Origin: Flavobacteriaceae bacterium
Lineage (GTDB): Bacteria > Bacteroidota > Bacteroidia > Flavobacteriales > Flavobacteriaceae
Assembly: GCA_030621915.1 (NCBI GenBank)
Contig: JAUXGV010000008.1
Location: 1 to 34,133 of the forward strand
DNA: 34,133 nucleotides
Direction: 5' to 3'
Below, piece by piece: positions 7,859 through 16,529 of this stretch; the first letter of the stretch is position 1; every line of letters starts with the position of its first letter. The notes under the pieces are model-generated. The model was not told the origin of the DNA. It was given only the letters and a program-made list of their open reading frames with translations, and made no database searches. Both the position numbers and the translations under genes were made by a program.

Positions 7859-7948
7859 AATTGAGAACTCAGAAGAATATTTTATAATACCTTCCTGAGC
7901 ATCTCATAATTATTGAAAGTAATATTGCAAATCAAATAGTTCTCAATT
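7859..7948. repeat. 11-bp inverted repeat between convergent genes
   Basis: AATTGAGAACT (7859-7869) just after the siroheme gene is matched by AGTTCTCAATT (7938-7948), which overlaps the last codons of the rubredoxin fusion gene. Inside, CTCAGAAG and CTTCCTGAG form a further 8-bp stem with a bulged C. Neither is followed by a clear T run, so a terminator role is uncertain. Confidence 0.45.
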
Positions 7949-9359
7949 CAAAACTCTTTTTCGGAGCTTCACAAACCGGACACTCATATTCAATAGTTAT
8001 GTCTTCGAACAAAGTTCCTGATTCAATACTGAATTTTTTATCTCCTATCTCAGAATCATAAACCGTTAAGCATTCACCACATTGGTAGACTTCTTTTTCA
8101 ATATTTTCATTTTGCCCCAATTCTTTTAACGATTGATCCTCTTCAGATTCACCCAATTCTTCAAAATATAATTTGCTTAATTCCATTAATAGACCCGGTA
8201 ACTCAATTTTATCCACATCTTGGGCATATACCAAATATTTCTGAGTATTAGGGTTGAAATTTTCGCAATAAAGAACATTATATGTTGGCCTTATATGAAA
8301 ATCCTTAACTATGTTAGGCAGGGTGTTTTTCTCAATAACAATGGAAGTGAAATAAATTTTATTTTCTCCTCGATTCGTAATGGCAAATGTCAACCCGTAG
8401 GTACTTATATCATTTTGATTAAAATTAGTCACTATGAATTTTTTAAGAGCCAATGCTTTTTCATCATTAACAGGTAGGTGCCAATTAAGTTCCAATAGAG
8501 AATGCCTTATATTAATTCCCGACTTTCCCAGAAGCTTTTCCAACATTAATTTGCTTTCCCTCGGAATTCCTTTTACAATAAAAGATTTCCATGGAGTTAT
8601 ACATATTTTACCAATTCTATTGTCCAAACAGAAATCACAAAATACATTTAAAAAGTCAAGATAATATTTATTATTTCGCCAGTACAATCCCAACCAATAT
8701 TGATTGATCCCCATTTTGTTCATCCCTTCATAATAGGGAAAAGGCTTAAATTCGACTTCTAATTCTGATTCAATAGTTCTGCTATTTGTTTCGATTTGAT
8801 TATTTACCAGTATAAACAATTCATCTACATCTTCAGCATCAAGATAGGTTTCCTCAATTATCTTGGAAATTTTAGAAATATCCCAACTATAAATAAGTAC
8901 AGGATAATAAACAGATTCATTCCAATTGGGTAACCGAAGATTCAAATACCAATAATCTTCATGTACGGAACTAATAAAATTTAGTTGACCGCTAAACAAG
9001 GGAGACAACTGTTGTTTTGGATCTGAAATATTAATTTTTAATTTGGGTTGATGTTTGAAACTTTCTAAAACATACAAATAGGTCGAACCATTTAACCAGG
9101 TTGTTGATGGAAAAATATCGGCAGCAACATATGAACAAACAATATTTTGATAAGTGGGATCAGAAATCATGCTTGTACTCAGTTTCGGAAATTGACTCTC
9201 TAAATGGTCCTTCATCATATGCTCAGGGAATATGATATCTTGTCTTGACCCAAAATGTATTGCATCCAACCCCAAAGATTCCGCATAATTGAGAATTCTT
9301 TTCAATTCACTTGGAGATAATATTCCACCCTTAATAAATATTCTTTTTAAATCTATCAT
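7932..9359 (-). CDS. nitrite/sulfite-reductase-like protein lacking siroheme ligands, fused to rubredoxin
   Basis: A 475-aa protein. The N-terminus (GILSPSELKRILNYAESLGLDAIHFGSRQDIIFP) resembles the ferredoxin-like half-domain of siroheme reductases. A second such repeat lies near residues 220-330 (ICITPWKSFIVKGIPRE). The paired cysteines that bind siroheme-[4Fe-4S] are absent. The only other Cys group is CDFC with one more Cys about 10 residues on. The C-terminus is a full rubredoxin: C427-X2-C430 and C460-X2-C463, with exactly 29 residues between the pairs, and YDSEIGDKK and GTLFEDI. It is probably not a reductase. An electron-transfer or docking role for the nitrate reductase is an inference from the 3-nt gap to that gene. 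It ends convergently with the siroheme gene. Confidence 0.85.
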   Translation of the reverse strand: MIDLKRIFIKGGILSPSELKRILNYAESLGLDAIHFGSRQDIIFPEHMMKDHLESQFPKLSTSMISDPTYQNIVCSYVAADIFPSTTWLNGSTYLYVLESFKHQPKLKINISDPKQQLSPLFSGQLNFISSVHEDYWYLNLRLPNWNESVYYPVLIYSWDISKISKIIEETYLDAEDVDELFILVNNQIETNSRTIESELEVEFKPFPYYEGMNKMGINQYWLGLYWRNNKYYLDFLNVFCDFCLDNRIGKICITPWKSFIVKGIPRESKLMLEKLLGKSGINIRHSLLELNWHLPVNDEKALALKKFIVTNFNQNDISTYGLTFAITNRGENKIYFTSIVIEKNTLPNIVKDFHIRPTYNVLYCENFNPNTQKYLVYAQDVDKIELPGLLMELSKLYFEELGESEEDQSLKELGQNENIEKEVYQCGECLTVYDSEIGDKKFSIESGTLFEDITIEYECPVCEAPKKSFELRTI

Positions 9360-9362
9360 AAT

Positions 9363-12300
9363 CTATACATTAACCAGGTTTTTTTGTAAGGCCCTTTGAA
9401 AGATATCTTTCACCTCTGGCTTACAGCTCCCACAACCCATTCCTGCCCCAGTGATTTTACACAATTCGGCATAATCTGTACATCCTGATATGACTGTCTC
9501 TTCTAAATTTCCAACTCCAATCTGACTGCAAGAACAGATTAGTTTTCCTTTTACAGGTACGGATGGTTCATTTGATCTCAATAATTCTTCTCTTTTTTCA
9601 CCAAGTTCAATTTTATCTTCAATCAATGTTTTAAATTCTGCAAATTCATTTTTATCACCCAATAAAACGGCTCCAATCAATCGATCATTTTTGATAATAC
9701 ATCGCTTATAATAGCGTTTATTCATGTCCATAAAAATAACTTCTTCATAAGAGGTGTCTTTTTCTGAAAAGAGAACGGTTCCAATACTGCATAAATCTAA
9801 ATCTTCAAATTTTAAAATATTCATCAAAACAGAGCCTGAATAAATACTGCTAAGATCACCCAAAATATATTTTACAGCGATATCGGCTTGTTGTTCCGCT
9901 GCTGAAGTAATTCCATATAAAAAATTATTGAATTCAGCAATTTCTCCTAAAGCAAATATATTTGGATCACTCGATTGTAAATGTTGATTTACAATGACAC
10001 CCCTTCTACAATCTAATTTTGATTGTCTGGCCAATTCAATATTTGGTATAGTTCCAATTGCATAAACAATGGCGTTAGCATAAATTACTTTTCCGGTCTT
10101 TAATGTAATTGACAATTTATTAGGTGAATCATCATCTTCAAAAACCGTACTTACTTCATTATCAAAATATATCTGAATTCCCCTTTCCTGAACATCTTCT
10201 GCCAATAACCTACTCGCAATTAAATCCAATTGTCGTTCCATGAGTCGGGAAGCACGCTGAACGATTGTAATTTGTATGTTTTTTTTATTGAGAGTTGCTG
10301 CTAATTCAAGACCCAATAGGCCTCCACCAACAATTATAACATGCTGTTCTTTTTCAGAAAGCCCTGTATTTTGTAAATGACTTTTTAATCTTTCAGCATC
10401 AACCCTGTTTCTAAGAGTATATCTTCCCGGCTGATCTAGTTGAGCGTTTGAAGGAACAAAAGCTCTACTACCGGTTGCAATAATAAGCTTATCGTAACCA
10501 TGCTTTTCACCATTACTATCAATTACAATTTTATTGTTTTTATCCACATTTGTAATCAAAACTCCTGGAAATAAATTCAACTTTAATTTGTCAATTTCAC
10601 TTTGTTTGACTTTTTCAAGTTGCTCCCAGGTTAATTCATCACTAACATATTCAGGTAATAACACCCTATTATAAAAGGGATCATTTTCCTTTGAAAATAC
10701 CAAAATTTCGTCCTCATAGTTATGATCACGATAACTTTGTGCAAATCTAAAAGCAGCAGCTCCAGCTCCAACTATGCATATTTTTTCTTTGGTTTTTTTA
10801 TATTTGTCAACTTCTACTGCACTATATTTAAAATCTGGCTCTTTGGAAATTGGATCAATTAAATTATTAGTCAGATTATTGGCTCTACCAAAATCATTAT
10901 TCAATATTTTACCCCAGTGCATGGGCATAAATACCACACCTTTTCTAATATTAAATCCAAGCTTTACTTTTACTCTTACTTCTCCTCTAGCACTTTTAAT
11001 AATCGCAATATCTCCTTCTTTTAAATTTCTTTCAAGGGCATCCACATTATTAATTTCAAGAAATGGAGATGGAATGTGAGTATCTAACCTATTTACTTTT
11101 CCGGTTCTTGTTCTGGTATGCCATTGGTCTCTTATACGACCCGTTGTTAGAACCAATGGAAATGCTCTAGAAACTCTTTCTGATTGATTTTCGGTATGTT
11201 GAGGTAAATTAAATTGAGCCTTACCCGAAATTGTAAAAAATTCATGATTGGTAAAAAGTCTTGAAGTGCCTTGATGCTCTTTTGATGGAACCGGCCATTG
11301 CATACTTCCTTCTGATTTCAATCTCTCGTAAGACAAACCTGAAATATCTATGTTAGTCCCTTTTGTAAGTAGACAATGTTCGTCAAAAATATCACTGGAA
11401 CTTTCATAGTCAAATCCCTGAAAATTCATTTTTTGAGCAAATCGTGTAAAAATCTCAGCATCTGGCAATGCATCTCCCGGGGGTTCAACACCTTTTTCCA
11501 AATAACTAATTCTTCGTTCAGAATTCGTCATCGTACCTTCTTTCTCCAACCATCCCGCTGCCGGCAATAACAAATCGGCGTATTTGGTAGTTTCCGAATT
11601 ATTAGAAATATCCTGCACAATAACAAAATTGGCTTTCTCAAGGGCTGCTTCTACCTTCAAAGAATCAGGTAGACTAACCACCGGGTTTGTGCAAACAATC
11701 CAGATAGCTTTTAACTTCCCCGAATGTAAGGCATCGAACATCTCCGTCGCCGTCAATCCTGGTTTTTCGTTAATCTCCTTTCCGCCCCAAAAATCTGAAA
11801 CTTGTTTTCTGTGTTCAGGATTTGCCAAATCTTTATGGGCAGCCAATAAATTTGCCATTCCTCCCACTTCTCGACCACCCATTGCATTAGACTGTCCGGT
11901 TAGTGAAAATGGCCCTGAACCTTTTTTGCCAATTTGACCTGTTAACAAGGAAAGGTTCATCAGTGATACATTTTTATCAACGCCTATTACACTTTGATTT
12001 AAACCCATGGTCCACATACTAATAAAGGCATTGGAATCTCCAATATATTGAGCAGCTTTCTTAATTTCCTTTATTGTAATCCCACATGATAAAGCAGCAT
12101 CAGATAAGGAAGTCTTGAATACTTTTTCTTTCACCAATTCATAATCTTTCGTATGATTCTGAATAAATTTTTTATCAATTTTCTTCTTCTCAATCAATCG
12201 TCTTGCAATGGCATTAAATAAGATTACATCCGTTCCTGGGATTATTTGAAGATGTAAATCTGAAAGCGCTGAAGTTTGAGTTATTCTCGGATCAACAGTT

Positions 12301-12902
12301 ATGATTTTTATATCCGGATTTTCTTCTTTATGTTTTACCAACCGCTGGAATAAAATTGGATGACACCAAGCTGGATTTGCACCAGCTATTAAAAAACAAT
12401 CTGCCAATTCAATATCTTCATAAGAAATTGGTACCGAATCTTCTCCAACAGTTTTTTTATAACCCACTACAGCAGAACTCATGCATAATCTGGAATTGGT
12501 ATCTATATTATTTGTTCCAATAAAACCTTTGGTTAACTTGTTTATAATATAATATTCCTCTGTTAAACATTGACCTGAAACATAGAACCCTACACTATCA
12601 GGACCGTGTTTTTTGATAATTGATTTAAATACTGCAGTGGCTCTTTCCAAGGCCGAATCCCAGGTAACTTGTTTTAATGGGTGATTCCTACTCCACCTCA
12701 TTTGAGGATGCAAAATCCTATCAGAAGTGTTTTGCACAACATAATTCAAGTTCATCCCTTTGGAACAAAGCATCCCTTTGTTTACCGGATAATCCGGATT
12801 TCCTTCAACTTTCAAATTTCCCTTTGAATCCTTGTTTACGATAATACCACACCCTACACCACAATAAGAGCAAGTTGTTTTATAGGATTTATTTACAGAC
12901 AT
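9363..12902 (-). CDS. assimilatory nitrate reductase fused to FAD/NAD reductase and BFD domains
   Basis: Reduces nitrate to nitrite in the cytoplasm. Residues 1-680 are a molybdopterin oxidoreductase with a [4Fe-4S] site at C11, C14, C18 and C46. It has the dinucleotide-binding tail (LTTGRIRDQWHTRTRTG, FMPMHWG). Residues about 700-1110 are a NirB/NasB-like FAD and NAD(P) module (ICIVGAGAAAF, VIIVGGGLLGLELAATL, IFALGEIAEF). The last 50 residues are a BFD-like [2Fe-2S] domain (ICSCSQ, CGSCKPE). The protein therefore looks like Bacillus NasC joined to NasB, able to draw electrons from NAD(P)H by itself. The track begins at a TTG (12914). I prefer the ATG at 12902, four codons in, which gives 1179 aa. 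It is expressed from the promoter-operator at 12926-12955 and runs into the rubredoxin fusion gene with a 3-nt gap. Confidence 0.93.
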   Translation of the reverse strand: MSVNKSYKTTCSYCGVGCGIIVNKDSKGNLKVEGNPDYPVNKGMLCSKGMNLNYVVQNTSDRILHPQMRWSRNHPLKQVTWDSALERATAVFKSIIKKHGPDSVGFYVSGQCLTEEYYIINKLTKGFIGTNNIDTNSRLCMSSAVVGYKKTVGEDSVPISYEDIELADCFLIAGANPAWCHPILFQRLVKHKEENPDIKIITVDPRITQTSALSDLHLQIIPGTDVILFNAIARRLIEKKKIDKKFIQNHTKDYELVKEKVFKTSLSDAALSCGITIKEIKKAAQYIGDSNAFISMWTMGLNQSVIGVDKNVSLMNLSLLTGQIGKKGSGPFSLTGQSNAMGGREVGGMANLLAAHKDLANPEHRKQVSDFWGGKEINEKPGLTATEMFDALHSGKLKAIWIVCTNPVVSLPDSLKVEAALEKANFVIVQDISNNSETTKYADLLLPAAGWLEKEGTMTNSERRISYLEKGVEPPGDALPDAEIFTRFAQKMNFQGFDYESSSDIFDEHCLLTKGTNIDISGLSYERLKSEGSMQWPVPSKEHQGTSRLFTNHEFFTISGKAQFNLPQHTENQSERVSRAFPLVLTTGRIRDQWHTRTRTGKVNRLDTHIPSPFLEINNVDALERNLKEGDIAIIKSARGEVRVKVKLGFNIRKGVVFMPMHWGKILNNDFGRANNLTNNLIDPISKEPDFKYSAVEVDKYKKTKEKICIVGAGAAAFRFAQSYRDHNYEDEILVFSKENDPFYNRVLLPEYVSDELTWEQLEKVKQSEIDKLKLNLFPGVLITNVDKNNKIVIDSNGEKHGYDKLIIATGSRAFVPSNAQLDQPGRYTLRNRVDAERLKSHLQNTGLSEKEQHVIIVGGGLLGLELAATLNKKNIQITIVQRASRLMERQLDLIASRLLAEDVQERGIQIYFDNEVSTVFEDDDSPNKLSITLKTGKVIYANAIVYAIGTIPNIELARQSKLDCRRGVIVNQHLQSSDPNIFALGEIAEFNNFLYGITSAAEQQADIAVKYILGDLSSIYSGSVLMNILKFEDLDLCSIGTVLFSEKDTSYEEVIFMDMNKRYYKRCIIKNDRLIGAVLLGDKNEFAEFKTLIEDKIELGEKREELLRSNEPSVPVKGKLICSCSQIGVGNLEETVISGCTDYAELCKITGAGMGCGSCKPEVKDIFQRALQKNLVNV

Positions 12903-12925
12903 AAATTGGTTCAATTTTATGTTTA

Positions 12926-12955
12926 CAAAAATACATAATTACGTATTAATACGTA
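12926..12955 (-). promoter_or_regulatory. nasA promoter with perfect 7-2-7 operator
   Basis: TACGTATTAATACGTA at 12940-12955 is a perfect 16-bp palindrome that reads as TACGTAT-TA-ATACGTA. On the minus strand it is followed by a 6-nt gap and TATTTTTG (12933-12926), a full match to the TAnnTTTG -7 box. A 7-2-7 inverted repeat is the site form bound by NarL-type regulators, whose heptamer is TACYYMT in enterobacteria (6 of 7 positions fit). The site covers the position of the -33 box, as expected for an activator that replaces it. Confidence 0.75.
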
Positions 12956-13106
12956 TGTTTAATTTATTAAAAATGAACTCTCAATTTTAATAAATTCCCA
13001 GTTTAAGTAAATATATTTGAAGATTAAATAAATCTCAGTTTATTGGAACAATTACATTTCCAAATTGATCTTTTAAAGATCCCCAGTTAAACACCTCTTA
13101 AAAATA

Positions 13107-13775
13107 TCAGATAAGATCGAATTCTGAAGCTTTGGAGGAAAGTTCAATTAAATTTTTAACATTCATTTTTTTCATCATATTAAAACGATGTGTTTCAATG
13201 GTTCGTTTACTATTGTTAAGAATTTCTGATATTTCTCCATTAGTTTTACCCGAAAGAATATGAGAAAGAATTTGCTTTTCCTTTTTGGTCAGTCCAAAGG
13301 GATCTTGCTTTTGTAGAAGCTTTTGTTCTTTTACCGGGCTAGACGAATTCTGTAAATAGTTAGTTACTATTACATTAGAAATATCCCCGCTAAAATATTT
13401 ACCCCCGTTATGTACGGTGTGAATTGCTTTGATAAACTCTTTTTTATCAGTATCCTTTAACAAATATCCATTGGCACCTGCCTTAATCGACTCCAAAATA
13501 TATTCTTCTGAATCATGCATGGAAAGAACTATTGATCTGGTTTTTGACCCAAGGCTCTGTAATTTACCAACTGCTTCAATTCCATTCATCTCAGGCATTC
13601 TTACATCAATAATCAAAATATCTGGATGATAATTCGAAACAATTTCTAGGGCTTCAAAGCCATTTGATCCTTCCGCAACAACAACCATATCCTGCTCTTC
13701 TTCAAGCAAAGATTTGATACCGTTTCTTACTAACAAATGGTCATCAACCAGCGCAATTTTGATTTTATTTTCCAA
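13107..13775 (-). CDS. NarL/LuxR-type response regulator
   Basis: A 222-aa two-component regulator. The receiver (residues 5-120) has the acidic pair D11/D12, phosphoacceptor D57 in LIIDVRMPEMNG and K107 in YLLKDTD. Residues 155-215 form a LuxR-type helix-turn-helix (FGLTKKEKQILSHILSGKTNGEISEIL, RTIETHRFNMMKKM). It lies between nitrate reductase and the nitrate transporter. It probably binds the TACGTAT-N2-ATACGTA sites in this cluster after phosphorylation by the kinase at 20950-22317, which is of the matching HisKA_3 type. Both steps are inferred from context. The ATG start at 13775 leads directly into the receiver fold. Confidence 0.9.
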   Translation of the reverse strand: MENKIKIALVDDHLLVRNGIKSLLEEEQDMVVVAEGSNGFEALEIVSNYHPDILIIDVRMPEMNGIEAVGKLQSLGSKTRSIVLSMHDSEEYILESIKAGANGYLLKDTDKKEFIKAIHTVHNGGKYFSGDISNVIVTNYLQNSSSPVKEQKLLQKQDPFGLTKKEKQILSHILSGKTNGEISEILNNSKRTIETHRFNMMKKMNVKNLIELSSKASEFDLI

Positions 13776-13796
13776 TGAGTTTAATTAACATTTAAA

Positions 13797-13820
13797 CAAA
13801 TATACCTAAATTTTTACGTA
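13797..13820 (-). promoter_or_regulatory. likely promoter of the response regulator gene
   Basis: On the minus strand TATATTTG (13804-13797) matches TAnnTTTG and lies 21 nt upstream of the ATG. Ten bases further upstream is TACGTA (13815-13820), a half-site of the motif seen at nasA and narK. The second half is missing, so autoregulation is only possible. Confidence 0.4.
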
Positions 13821-13860
13821 GAAAACAAAACTTTGGAAATATGCTGGGAAATTCTTTAAA

Positions 13861-15318
13861 TCATTTAAATCCAAGTTCCGGAATTTTTTTACAAATCATT
13901 CTTTGTACTACACGATGCATCCAAACCAGACAAATTGCGGATAGGAATATCATCAAGATCCAACTACTTGACCACAAGCCTGTACCTTCTAATAAATAAC
14001 CAAATAAAATAGGGCAAACAAAACCTCCTAAACCCCCTAATACACCAACCATGCCACCGACAACACCAACTTCTTCAGGAAAATAATCCGGAATATGTTT
14101 GTAAACCGCCGCCATTCCGATTCCCCAAATAAACCCTATCATAATTGTAAAAATTGCAAATACCCAAATATTTGCCTGAAAATAAATATGTGTTTTACCT
14201 TCAACAATTAACTGCTTTTTGACAATTTCATCACCTACCCTTACTTTTGCCTCTTGCCAGGAAACTTTTACAGGAAAAATTTTAAATTCATTATCGATAT
14301 TTTCAAGTTGACTTTCCTTTAATAATATATCATATTTTTTTTCACCAATCATTATAAATGAACTTGTTACTTCTGTAACAATACCAGCTTGCTTGGCATT
14401 AATGCCTTTTCCTGTGGTATAAATATCCATTTTAGGTATAAATAATAGAACGCTAAAAATTACTGATGAAACTAACACCCAATACATCACTTTTCTTGCT
14501 CCATATTTATCAGAAAGCCAACCTCCAAAAATTCGCATAATTCCCGTAGGTAAACTGAAAGCAGATACAAATAATCCGGCTGATGCCAAATTGAGTTTAT
14601 ATACATTGGTATAATATGGAACCAACCACCCTGCAAAAGAAACAAAACAACCAAAAACCAAAAAATAATACAAACCAAAGCGCCAAACTCTTAAACTTTT
14701 AAGTGGTTTCAGCATACCTTTTAAATTTTTAGAACTAGTTTCAGGCTTTTTATTCTTGGTAAATAAATAAAATATAATACCCATAACAACCAAAGCTACT
14801 GCATATATCTGGGGCATTATTCGCCAACCATCTAAATTTGTCTTATCATCAGTTAAATATTCTAATAACTTTGGTCCAACCATAGTAGTGATTGCCGCCC
14901 CGGCATTTCCAGCCCCAAATATACCCAAGGCTAACCCTTGCTTTGATTTTTTAAACCAAATTGAGGTGTATGCCACGCCAATGGCAAAACTGGTTCCAGC
15001 CATACCAAAACCTAAACTACATAAGGCAAAAGTCCAAAAGTCATTGGCATAAGAAAGCAAAAACATGGGTACGGCACATAAAAATAATAGGCCGACATAT
15101 ATGGGTTTACCACCGAATTTATCAGTTAATATACCAGCAGGAAGCCTGAATAAAGCGCCAGTAAGAACCGGAATTCCAATCAACCACCCTACTTCTACAG
15201 AGGTCCAATCAAAAACCTGATTATCAACTAAAAAGGTCACTAATACTCCATTTAGTAACCAAACTGCAAAACACACCGTAAAAGCAAAAGTATTTAAAAA
15301 TAAAGTTTGATTAGCCAT
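13861..15318 (-). CDS. NarK-type nitrate/nitrite MFS transporter
   Basis: A major facilitator protein with about 12 predicted membrane spans that imports nitrate and/or exports nitrite. The NarK family signatures are present: GMAGTSFAIGVAYTSIWF, GLALGIFGAGNAGAAITT, FRLPAGILTDKFGGKP and the second-half GIMRIFGGWLSDKYG. The track starts at a TTG (15339). I prefer the ATG at 15318 (MANQTLFLNTFAF), giving 485 aa. That is longer than many NasA/NarK proteins because of an insert of about 80 residues (roughly 297-378) between spans 9 and 10, which should face the periplasm. It is beta-rich and charged (GIVTEVTSSFIMIGEKKYDI). A 7-2-7 operator controls the promoter, so co-regulation with nasA is likely. 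Confidence 0.92.
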   Translation of the reverse strand: MANQTLFLNTFAFTVCFAVWLLNGVLVTFLVDNQVFDWTSVEVGWLIGIPVLTGALFRLPAGILTDKFGGKPIYVGLLFLCAVPMFLLSYANDFWTFALCSLGFGMAGTSFAIGVAYTSIWFKKSKQGLALGIFGAGNAGAAITTMVGPKLLEYLTDDKTNLDGWRIMPQIYAVALVVMGIIFYLFTKNKKPETSSKNLKGMLKPLKSLRVWRFGLYYFLVFGCFVSFAGWLVPYYTNVYKLNLASAGLFVSAFSLPTGIMRIFGGWLSDKYGARKVMYWVLVSSVIFSVLLFIPKMDIYTTGKGINAKQAGIVTEVTSSFIMIGEKKYDILLKESQLENIDNEFKIFPVKVSWQEAKVRVGDEIVKKQLIVEGKTHIYFQANIWVFAIFTIMIGFIWGIGMAAVYKHIPDYFPEEVGVVGGMVGVLGGLGGFVCPILFGYLLEGTGLWSSSWILMIFLSAICLVWMHRVVQRMICKKIPELGFK

Positions 15319-15379
15319 GCTTGTATTCGAAGTCCCCAAAATATAATTATCCTTAAATTCAAATTCATTAATAATGAAG

Positions 15380-15434
15380 CAAAGATATAAATCTACGTAT
15401 TTATACGCAATCTATTTCAATAGAATCTACGTAT
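15380..15434 (-). promoter_or_regulatory. narK promoter with 7-2-7 operator and extra heptamer
   Basis: On the minus strand, TGCGTAT-AA-ATACGTA (15409-15394) is followed by a 6-nt gap and TATCTTTG (15387-15380), a full TAnnTTTG match. The operator has a single mismatch from perfect symmetry. The gap equals that at nasA. A second exact heptamer TACGTAT (plus strand, 15428-15434) lies 34 bp away, about three helical turns. The predicted mRNA leader to the ATG at 15318 is about 55 nt. Confidence 0.75.
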
Positions 15435-15535
15435 AAAATGTTATTTTTGAAGATTTAGAAAAATTACAAAGGATTAATTTCAAAAGTAGCAAAAAATCAA
15501 TAGTGATTTTCATATATTATTAGTTGCGTTTAAAC

Positions 15536-15701
15536 TAGTGTTAAGTCAAGTATGAGATTTCGGGTAAGTTGAAGTAATTTTTGGAATTTTGAAAAGATAA
15601 AAAAAATAAGCATAGCCTTAGCTACGTGAGTCTTTTTTTAGCAAAGCAAAAAACAAAAAGAACAAGGCTTGGGCCTAAAGATTATGCTTGACTTGACACT
15701 A
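15536..15701. repeat. 166-bp inverted-repeat (MITE-like) element
   Basis: This fills most of the 395-nt gap between narK and cobA. The ends TAGTGTTAAGTCAAGTATGA (15536-15555) and TTATGCTTGACTTGACACTA (15682-15701) pair over 20 bp. All three departures from perfect complementarity are G-U pairs when read as plus-strand RNA. The interior has TAGC-CTTA-GCTA (15613-15624) with runs of seven or more T on either strand nearby, so it could terminate transcription in both directions, including that of cobA. No transposase or sizeable ORF is inside. Each end carries TA, which could be part of the repeat or a TA target duplication. Confidence 0.65.
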
Positions 15702-15713
15702 AGAAGTATTCTA

Positions 15714-16490
15714 TCAGAATGACATCCCCAGTACACGTTGTATTTCTTCTTCCAAAAATGCCGGATGTTCTGCTACCACATCACCAATTACAATAATTCC
15801 CGGAGAAGAATAATCTATATTATCAATTACATTGTTGTAATTATTCAATGTTTCTATAATGATGTTTTCATTGGGAAGTGTTCCATTCTGAATGATTGCA
15901 AAGGGTGTGTATTTGTGACGATGATTTTTTATTTCGTTCATAATTAATGAAAAATTACGAAGACCCATTAAAATTATTAATGTTGCAGAAGATTGAGCTC
16001 CCAAAGCAATATCCTCTGATATATCACCAGTAGATGTTGTACCTGTCATTACCCAAAATCCTTCACTAATTCCCCGTTTTGTCATCGGAATTCCCTGATT
16101 GGTAGGGACGGCAAGTGCACTACTTATCCCAGGAATAAATTCGGTTTCTACTCCTTGACTTTCAATAAATAAAGCCTCTTCACTTCCTCTTCCAAAAACA
16201 AAAGGGTCTCCTCCTTTTAATCGAACAACAGTGCCATATTCATTGGCATAATCTACCAGCATTTCATTGATCTCTTCTTGAGAAAACTTATGAGAATTAA
16301 ATCGTTTTCCAACATATATGCATTGAGCACTTGCCTTAACATTTTTCAACAATGTTTTATTTACCAAGGCGTCATACAAAACAACATCTGCATTCTCAAT
16401 CGCCCTTAATCCTTTTACTGTAATCAAATCTACATCTCCAGGGCCAGCACCAACCAATATTACTTTCGGATTTTTTGTAATTTTTTTCAT
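15714..16490 (-). CDS. cobA: uroporphyrinogen-III C-methyltransferase
   Basis: A 258-aa SAM-dependent enzyme that methylates uroporphyrinogen III at C2 and C7 to give precorrin-2, the branch point to siroheme. Family motifs include VGAGPGDVDLITVKGLRAI near the N-terminus, RLKGGDPFVFGRGSEE and GISSALAVPTNQGIPMTKRG. It is a stand-alone SUMT without uroporphyrinogen-III synthase or CysG N-domain. The missing oxidase/chelatase step is encoded at 7276-7857. It is divergent from nirB, and the shared 132-bp region holds the nitrate-type heptamers. Siroheme supply is therefore probably tied to nitrite reductase expression. Confidence 0.95.
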   Translation of the reverse strand: MKKITKNPKVILVGAGPGDVDLITVKGLRAIENADVVLYDALVNKTLLKNVKASAQCIYVGKRFNSHKFSQEEINEMLVDYANEYGTVVRLKGGDPFVFGRGSEEALFIESQGVETEFIPGISSALAVPTNQGIPMTKRGISEGFWVMTGTTSTGDISEDIALGAQSSATLIILMGLRNFSLIMNEIKNHRHKYTPFAIIQNGTLPNENIIIETLNNYNNVIDNIDYSSPGIIVIGDVVAEHPAFLEEEIQRVLGMSF

Positions 16491-16529
16491 ACATATTACT
16501 ATTTAAATTGGCTCTAATTTTGCATTTGA

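Noticed and set aside
10774-11937. Plus-strand ORFs 10774-11079, 11376-11570 and 11584-11937
   Set aside because: All are antisense to the nitrate reductase coding frame, with no start signals or recognisable domains.
13067-13081. Palindrome GATCTTTTAAAGATC between nasA and the response regulator
   Set aside because: It is a single copy, with no T run on the minus strand and no promoter context. It may be chance in AT-rich DNA.
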